Below are positions 57,981-64,000 of a DNA stretch of 64,000 nt, piece by piece; within the stretch, counting starts at the first letter, position 1, and each line of letters begins with the position of its first letter. The stretch is from positions 68,324,001 to 68,388,000 of the forward strand of contig CM114271.1 in NCBI GenBank assembly GCA_050084515.1, written 5' to 3'. Source of the DNA: Blasia pusilla (taxonomy: Eukaryota; Marchantiophyta; Marchantiopsida; Blasiales). The notes below the pieces were generated by a model. That model was not told the DNA's origin and ran no database searches. It was given only the letters and a program-made list of their open reading frames with translations. A program made the position numbers and the translations under genes.

Positions 57981-58462
57981 ATGAAAGAGCTATCTACGTT
58001 GGAGGAATTCCGTGAGATTTCTCAAAAGCTTGCGGGATTTATTTTTGAGCATATTAGCACTTTGAAGAGTGTTGTTCGCAGATCAAGGGAAATTTTGCGG
58101 AAAAAGTCTGGCCAAAAGAATATCATCGACATAGTTACTCCTACTACTCCTTCAAGCGGAGTTTCAGGTTCCCGGCCAAGTGGTTTTCCAACGGACATTT
58201 TGACCATGGTTGGGCTCGCACCCTCTTGGGGGCAAGTGGCGTCTGTAGGGGGTTCTCAGGACCACATCAAAGAAGCGGCCAACTCAAGAGTCTGATGTTG
58301 CAGAGTCGAGCGCTCCAAAGTCAAAGAGGCTCACTTTGGAGAAGATTCCCACCCACCTGGAGCAGAAGGCGCAGTCGATGTCAATGGAGGCTAGGGTGGT
58401 GTACCCAAAAGAGATTTTGGGAAGATGTGGGGTCCAAGAAGAGACTGTAACAGTTGACATTA
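57981..58462 (+). pseudogene. Linker exon of the second ParB-like gene
   Basis: MKELSTLEEFREISQKLAGF and FIFEHISTLKSVVRRSREIL continue to a Ser/Pro/Thr-rich stretch (VTPTTPSSGVSGSRPSG). A shift near 58260 leads to KKRPTQESDVAESSAPKSKR, LTLEKIPTHLEQKAQSMSME and YPKEILGRCGVQEETVTVDI, ending at TAG near 58460. It is basic and low-complexity, as expected of an interdomain linker. Confidence 0.45.
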
Positions 58463-58540
58463 GTCAACTCTAGTTTGTGAGAAGGCAACGGAGTTGCCAA
58501 TCTACCAAGTGAGGCATATTCAACCTTTTTTTATACAGAG

Positions 58541-58683
58541 TTGACCACACGGATGAAGACTATGGGAGTCAGTCCACTTGCTGCACCTTTTGTTCTCTTG
58601 GTTTATCCTAAGGAATGCCCCACGAGGCAGGACTTTGATTTTTCCAAGAAGAATGATTACCAATATTTTGTTATTGGTGGTAT
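58541..58683 (+). pseudogene. ParB-like domain, first half (split by MITE)
   Basis: After an acceptor-like TTTTTTTATACAG near 58533 the frame reads LTTRMKTMGVSPLAAPFVLL, VYPKECPTRQDFDF and NDYQYFVIGG. It then loses one base, where restoring an A would give G-G-N-H-S, the ParB-type G-N-H box seen as D-G-N-H-R in the first gene. The 317-bp insertion starts inside this box. Spacing from the 'M-G-V-S-P-L-A-A-P-F' block to the box equals that in the first gene. Confidence 0.55.
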
Positions 58684-59000
58684 CACTCTATTCATTAAAA
58701 GTGTATTTTATTTTGTTCACTTTTAGGTCTCTAAATGTTCACTTTTTAGTCTCTAAATGTACACTTTTCAACCCAAAATGGTAAAGAATAGTGGAGTACT
58801 CTAGACCTAAATAGTCAATTACAAGTTGGAGGTGGAAACAATAATCTTTACTAGTAGGTGCTCAGTCCTAGTGTATTTGCAAAGGATGGACATAGTGGTA
58901 GGTCTACTGGCCATCACTTTTGTTTATAGCCTAAATGTACACTTTGTATTGCCCAAATGTTCATAAGTCAAATAATAATATGCTTTTAATGAATAGAGTG
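58684..59000. mobile_element. MITE-like insertion with 18-bp terminal inverted repeats
   Basis: Bounded by CACTCTATTCATTAAAAG (58684-58701) and CTTTTAATGAATAGAGTG (58983-59000), perfect reverse complements. The interior is AT-rich, non-coding, and holds repeated phrases such as CTAAATGT(A/T)CACTTTT. The flanks show AT on both sides, a short target duplication at best. It splits the ParB-like box between GG and the CAKAGL segment. The left end may overlap host sequence, as the host box itself should read CACTCTATT. Confidence 0.75.
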
Positions 59001-59760
59001 ATTTGTGCGAAAGCAGGCTTGGCCCTACAATTTCCCAAGACTAAGTCGTACAAACGAGTTCAGTCTTGAATATTTGCGGGGTTGACAGTACAGGAGGCCC
59101 AGAATTTGGTATGGAGTCATAATATTGACTTTGAATTTCGTCAACAGATGACCACAATTCAAATGGTCAACTACATCCACATGCGATTCATTGAGAATCG
59201 GTCAAAATCCTCCCAAGTGTTAAAGGAGTGTGCCACCGAAAATCAACTTGAAGGATTGGGGAATTCACAACGATACTGAAGTCCTCAATGCCAATGATAA
59301 TTTGTTTTCGTTATCATTCCGTCAGGATCCAGTGTGGTCATATGTTAGGCAGATCCTTGACAAATGGGAGATCTGTGAAATCAAAGGCCAGAAAGGTGAC
59401 AAGGCCAAGAAGAAAGTCTCCAAGACTGGTGATTCGAAGATGCCATTTGAGGACATGAAATTGACGGAATGGAGGCACATGCAGGCATTGAAGGATCCAG
59501 ATATCATTTGTCCTGTTCTTCAAAGAGTTTTGACAAAGGAACTCTCTTTACAGGAAATGGGTCAGGAATACTAGAGGCAAAAATTCCAGATGCAGGTGCA
59601 AAAGGCATTCCTAATGTGTCTTCGCGAGGAGAGTTGGGGAGCATTTGGTCTGAATCTCTTTGATCCGATTGGAAGCTATCGCTACAACAAGTCTCTCTTT
59701 CAGAGAGCACTTCTGACAGGTAATGTATCAAGCCCTTCATCGATAGGTTTAGTTTTTCTT
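59001..59760 (+). pseudogene. ParB-like domain, second half, and C-terminal region
   Basis: The frame resumes RVICAKAGLALQFPKTKSYK, a stop, then FAGLTVQEAQNLVWSHN and IDFEFRQQMTTIQMVNYIHM (the 'G-L-T-x-x-E-A' helix that follows the G-N-H box in ParB-type domains). A shift near 59230 leads to a 114-residue frame (LKDWGIHNDTEVLNANDNLF, MPFEDMKLTEWRHMQALKD, ELSLQEMGQEY), then past TAG at 59572 QRQ-like KFQMQVQKAFLMCLREESWG and SYRYNKSLFQRALLTGN to about 59760. No methyltransferase motif is visible in this copy before 60 kb. Confidence 0.5.
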
Positions 59761-60279
59761 AACAGATAGACCTTAGTCTTTCTCTGAAGATAAGTGCCTA
59801 CTGGATGATGGTTTTTTGAAGAAATCTTTGCATATGATATTACTATTTTGATTTCTAGATCTTATGGAAAGAAGGTTGGGTAAGGTCCCTGTGCCCTCAC
59901 TCCAAGTAAACTAAGCGAACCCCCCTGAGAACAGAGCCCTTGCTAGTACCCCTTCTTATTTTTTTTTGGCCATAAAAAAGTTTTTTTTTTTTTTAAATTA
60001 TTTTTGTATCATAAAATATACCCTTCAACATATTATAAACTGTGAATTTAGCCTATTTATTATGGGGTTCGATCAATATAATAAAAAAGCCGGAATCCCT
60101 TGAGAGATGAAAGTATACAAAGTGAAAGGAAGCCTACGATAAAAACATCGAAACAAATAGACAAGGAAGAGACCTCTATTGCACACAAATATATCATGGA
60201 GCTCGGGCGCACAGTTTCGCACTGTCGATCAAATGATGGTAGCAGGAAAATACCTGAGTGAAAGAACTCGATTGCGATG

Positions 60280-61200
60280 AAATGACTCAAGGCGAGCGCA
60301 ATGTCATGAGGGTGCATGTTAGAGCTAGAATAATACGACAGAGTGATAATGAGAAAAGGTAGAGCTAATACAGTTGGGGGGGTACTTGCCAGAGAGTAGG
60401 GTTGCGAATGCAGGCCGTCTGACTTCTTTCTTGCAGATGAACTCTATAGTCAAAGAATAAGAGGAGAACTCGGTTAGGCTATGCACTACGCACGAACGAG
60501 AGCAATGGAACAATGTAAGTAAAAACCCGAAGTGAGGACTTCAACTAGAAGCAAGCACAAGACACAATGACTCAAGGTGAGCGTAATGTAATGAGGGACA
60601 GCTAGAGCTAGAGCAATAAAACAGAGCGATAATGAGAAAAGGCATGAGCGTAGAGTGATACTGTTCGAGGGGTATTTGCTAGAGAGTAGGGTTGCGACTG
60701 CAGACCATCCAATTTCAATGACTGCAGGCCGTTTGACTTATTTGTTGCAAACAATGGTGGTCAACCTTCACTCCACGGGATAACACGAGATGGTAAATAG
60801 GCACCTCGATTAAACTAGGCACTACGCGCAAATGAGAGCAAGAGAACAATGTGAAACCCGGACCAGGGAGCTCAAATTAATAGAAACAACGAGAACATAC
60901 GTAATCAATGTGAGCACAATCTAATGATAGCGCAAGGTAAAGAGAAATAGCATAGAGCAAAATGATAACAAGTAAAGCAAAGAGAAAAAAGACATGCATA
61001 GCACTTGCCAGAGAATAGGTTGAGCTACAGTTGAAGGCCGGGTGCTTGTTTGCTCTCGATGGTTGTCGGCGTTTACTCCACCTCCTTAGCCTGCAAAACA
61101 ACACTGCGCAATGATAGAAGAACCCTAAACTGGGAGCGGGACTATCCAATCGACATACTGCGCAACACGAGAGCAAGAAAACAACAACACATTATATATG
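60280..61200. repeat. Degenerate tandem repeats, ~300-bp unit, three copies
   Basis: Units start near 60280, 60568 and 60895. Shared phrases in order are ATGACTCAAGG(C/T)GAGCG, GATAATGAGAAAAGG, TTGCCAGAGAGTAGGGTTGC, CACTACGC(A/G)CGAA and GAGAGCAA..GAACAATGTG. The third unit is the most diverged. There is no coding frame, and no terminal features of a transposon were seen. Confidence 0.75.
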
Positions 61201-62496
61201 CAACCAATCATGCCTTGCACAAGCACGACTGATACACATACAACAACAACAAACCCGGTGGGTACATAAAGTCAAAGAGCTCTGGGAGCTAAAAGAGGCA
61301 CGATGAAAATGTTCAGCCCCAGGTGTTCAGCAGTTTAATTCCAATCAGAGTGCAAGCGAACAAAACACCATGCGAGAATGCATCTATGTTTACCATTAAC
61401 TGTAGACTCCTCCCGCCTCACCCGTAAACCTCCTCGGCTTGACCTCGGCTGCAGCTGAAGGCCACTGTCTAGCTTTACTCCCCCCCCTCCTTTACGTAGA
61501 GCTCAAACTCAACAGCTATGGCGGACACACTCTAACAAGTTTGCGAGGAGATGTCGTAGGCCTGGTCCAACAAAGAGAGACGATGCTACGTAGTGACAAA
61601 AATGATGAGGTAGAACTCTGAGGCCAAACAATGAAGCTGACGAATGTTTCCACCCTCTTCTTGATTTCTTGCCGGAAGATTTTTCCCTTCCGATCGAGGA
61701 GCAGTCGCATGCTCTCGTCTTCTGCGCAAGCACTCTCCTCCACCGCAGTTCGGAACGGACTCCGCCTTTTGATCCGTCCCGTCCCGAGCTTCCGATTCTG
61801 GATGTCGGTTCCTGTCCCGAAATGCGTGCTCTTTCCTCCGTTCTGGCAGATCTCGACCCGACATTTCATCGCTTCTTTCCCAATATGCGGGACTCGGTAA
61901 ATGATTTTCTAGTCCCTTCCGATACGCATCGATTGATCTGTGCACGTGTTGAGGACCGGTCGCCTCTGTGTAATCTGCGTTTGCGAGATCGCGTTCTGCG
62001 CCAGTCTCACACCCATTCTCGTCGCGTCGTCTCTGGCGCGAGTCCTTTTGAGGTGCAGACCGCACTCTGTCTCTTGCAGCCTTTCTGTCTCCACAAGGCT
62101 CGAACTCTTGCGGTCTGGATTTCTGTCTCGTGTCTTTCTTTTTCGGCTGCGCGTCGTTCTCGAACGAATTTCTGGGTGTAAGGATCCGCATCGATTTCTC
62201 TTTTATCCTGTCGTCGTGCGAACACCATGGGAACTTACCACTCTCGAGCTCGGATTCTACCTGCTGCATTTACAGCACGTGATCTGCTTTCGCAGCTCGC
62301 TCCATGAATTTCTTGCTCCTGCTTTCATGGGACACGCACTTTCGGCACTCAGACGGCCTACGCTTTTGGCTTTCGAGGGCTCTCGTCTGCGAATTCCAGT
62401 TCTGAGAATACGCGAGCATCCTGTAAGCTTTCTCACAATGACTGGAATCGAAACTCGCAGCTTTCGGAGTGGTTTCGTGCGGTTTCTCTAGAGATC
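61201..62496. other. GC-richer stretch with unassigned open frames
   Basis: 61586-62269 is open on the minus strand (227 codons, very rich in Arg, Glu and Asp), and plus-strand frames at 61669-62181 and 61940-62491 are open too. Several overlapping open frames on both strands point to composition rather than a gene. The plus strand could be the decayed body of the LINE at 62497. No domain was recognised in any frame. Confidence 0.3.
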
Positions 62497-63350
62497 TAGA
62501 TTTCTCCGCGCCGCGAGACTGCACTCTCAGGAAAAACGCTAGCAATCGAGAGCCTGGAGCCTCTTGGTGTGCATTTGGCACGCTGTCCAGTTGGGGGTGA
62601 GAGGATAGCCACTCACGATGCAGTGCGGGATATCATGTTCAGTATTGCTCGGGAGAGTGGCTTCCATGTGCAGAGAGAGAGGCACTACTCCATGCGGGAT
62701 TCCCTCATTCGTGCCGATCTCTACATGACACGTGAGGCTGAGGTGGTTGTGGCGGACGTGGTAGTCACAGATCCTACGCGGGAGGCAGTGCGAGCCCAAG
62801 TGGTGGCCCAAGGGCGAATGCTACAAGGAGCGGCGGCGGCGGCGGCGAAGAAGACACATATCTACAGTCGACTACACGAGGGACACATCTTCATCCCCCT
62901 GGCCATAGAGATGTATGGGGCTATGGGGGAGAGGTTCGACTCGTTCCTTACGGACTGCGCCCATCATCTCCACTCGAGAAATGGGTTGTCCTTAGCTACT
63001 GCGGTCTGTATTGACAGGCGGCGGGTCTCCATAGCGTTGCGGCGTGCCCACGCTAATGGGATTTTGCGGCGGGCTCAGTGTGGGAGACGCCGGCGCTAGA
63101 GGCCCACTTAGTAGTAGTCATAGCTCTCTTGTTGTTGCCGATATTGTCTCTGCTTTGTTGGTGAGTTTCGTCGTTAGGGGGAATGCCCCTTCTTCCTTTT
63201 CTGGTCGTGTGTTGTGGCCTTCAGGTTTTGACTCTTTGAGTCCCCCTCTTTTGTACTTCCGATGGGTTTTCCATCACTCGTTTTTATCGAAGTGCATCTT
63301 TCTTTTTTTTGCAATCGAGAACGACGAGACGATTGCGAGAATGACAAGCA
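62497..63350 (+). mobile_element. Non-LTR retrotransposon (LINE) C-terminus and 3' UTR
   Basis: After a TAG near 62497 the frame reads ALSGKTLAIESLEPLGVHLA, RCPVGGERIATHDAVRDIM, FSIARESGFHVQRERHYSMR, VVADVVVTDPTREAVRAQ, KKTHIYSRLHEGHIFIPLAI and EMYGAMGERFDSFLTDCAHH, ending CGRRRR at 63099. The R-C-x5-8-R-I-x-x-H-D-A-V-R-D segment, the D-V-x-V-x-D-P-T-R strand and the P-L-A-I-E-x-Y-G region are those of the post-RT tail of plant LINEs. 63100-63350 is a GC-poor 3' UTR with a T-rich end. The catalytic RT was not seen, so the copy is 5'-truncated. Confidence 0.6.
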
Positions 63351-64000
63351 AAACTGAGCGGTGAGAGACTCCACTCCCCGGGCCTCCCCCCAACAACCAC
63401 TCCACCAGGAACAGGCCCCGCCACGATTGTCAACTCCCAAGTTGAACCCTATTGCAAAAAGCACACAACTTCACATCAGTGCCCGTCCGATCCAACCTAA
63501 GGCCATCTGGATTGTCCAACTGTGTTGGATCCATGGCCCACCCTAAACCTGAACTCACTAAAACCCACAAACATGGGCGAGGTCAAACCCCATCCAAGTC
63601 AAAACAAACCAGCCAACAATATAACCCTCTCTAACCCCAACACATGTCCCAATAGGGTCATGACACGTGTACCAATAGTATGACAACACATGGCACCCCA
63701 TTAACATATGCGTTGTGCACTTATAAGGGGTGCGACATTTTTAAGAACCGTTCTTACTTATAAAGGGGTTTTGACTTAAATTGCATCCTTTCATACTTCT
63801 AATTAAATTATAAAAATTAGTCCGAAATGAATTAAAAATACCCTTGCACTGGTTGCACGTCCTCCCGGTATTATATAAGCTTAGGGCCCAAGGGTAAGGT
63901 CACTCATAGCTCCGGTGATAATGATCATTTTGTTTCCAATTATTTATATTGGACCTTTAGATATATATGCTCTATAATGTTGTTGAATGAACATGATTAG
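63351..64000. other. 3' end of window without a gene
   Basis: Sequence with CCCACC/CTAACCC-type words and AT-rich end. A small tandem of ATGACACGTGTACCAATAGTA and ATGACAACACATGGCACCCC lies near 63660-63700. No gene recognised. Confidence 0.4.

Noticed and set aside
61586-62269. 227-codon minus-strand open frame as a real gene
   Set aside because: Arg/Glu/Asp-rich low-complexity content, with competing open frames on the other strand and no domain.
1-64000. tRNA or rRNA genes
   Set aside because: None recognised on either strand; only tRNA-complementary primer sites of retrotransposons were seen.

Overview
The window is nuclear DNA of a land plant. The evidence is copia-type LTR retrotransposons primed by initiator-Met tRNA, Ty3/gypsy elements, a Helitron helicase remnant, a LINE tail, MITE-like insertions, long AT-rich intergenic stretches and GT..AG introns. 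I see no rRNA, tRNA or operon structure. The exact lineage cannot be fixed from sequence alone; a non-seed plant is possible (inference). Most coding capacity is transposon-derived or decayed.

Region by region. (1) 1-6500: a decayed, intron-containing gene whose exons read as a ParB-like domain, a spacer, and an amino (N4/N6) DNA-methyltransferase-like domain, followed by a second copy of the methyltransferase C-terminal exon. The introns and flanks hold about 35 copies of a roughly 27-bp palindrome. (2) 6700-11450: AT-rich, no convincing gene. (3) 11558-19743: a rearranged, partly inverted nest of Ty3/gypsy pieces, mostly on the minus strand, whose pol ends in a canonical PHD zinc finger. 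(4) 20528-24000: an older, plus-strand relative of the same gypsy family that also keeps the PHD region. (5) 24000-29100: nearly empty. (6) 29114-29487: a small two-helix membrane protein candidate. (7) 30130-30794: a Helitron/Pif1 helicase remnant. (8) 31575-37573: a gypsy fragment, two copia elements, and a minus-strand solo LTR nested in a copia LTR. (9) 38-45 kb: sparse, with a possible terminal exon, an LTR fragment, and a small secreted Hce2/Ecp2-like gene at 42261-42686. (10) 45258-53472: a decayed DUF7869-like gene on the minus strand, split by a full-length copia element (45902-50881) with a perfect 5-bp target duplication. (11) 53871-56990: a gene family arranged as a giant inverted repeat plus a third copy. 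(12) 57619-59760: a second ParB-like gene, broken by a 317-bp MITE. (13) 60280-61200: degenerate tandem repeats. (14) 62497-63350: the 3' end of a non-LTR retrotransposon.

The most unusual content is the pair of ParB-like genes at the two ends of the window, one joined to a methyltransferase-like domain and carrying palindrome arrays in its introns. ParB-methyltransferase fusions are familiar from phages and bacteria, so a spliced version in a plant genome deserves a search. Both copies carry stops and frameshifts, so what is seen here are relics of a family whose intact members would be elsewhere. All domain calls were made by eye from translations; no database search was run.
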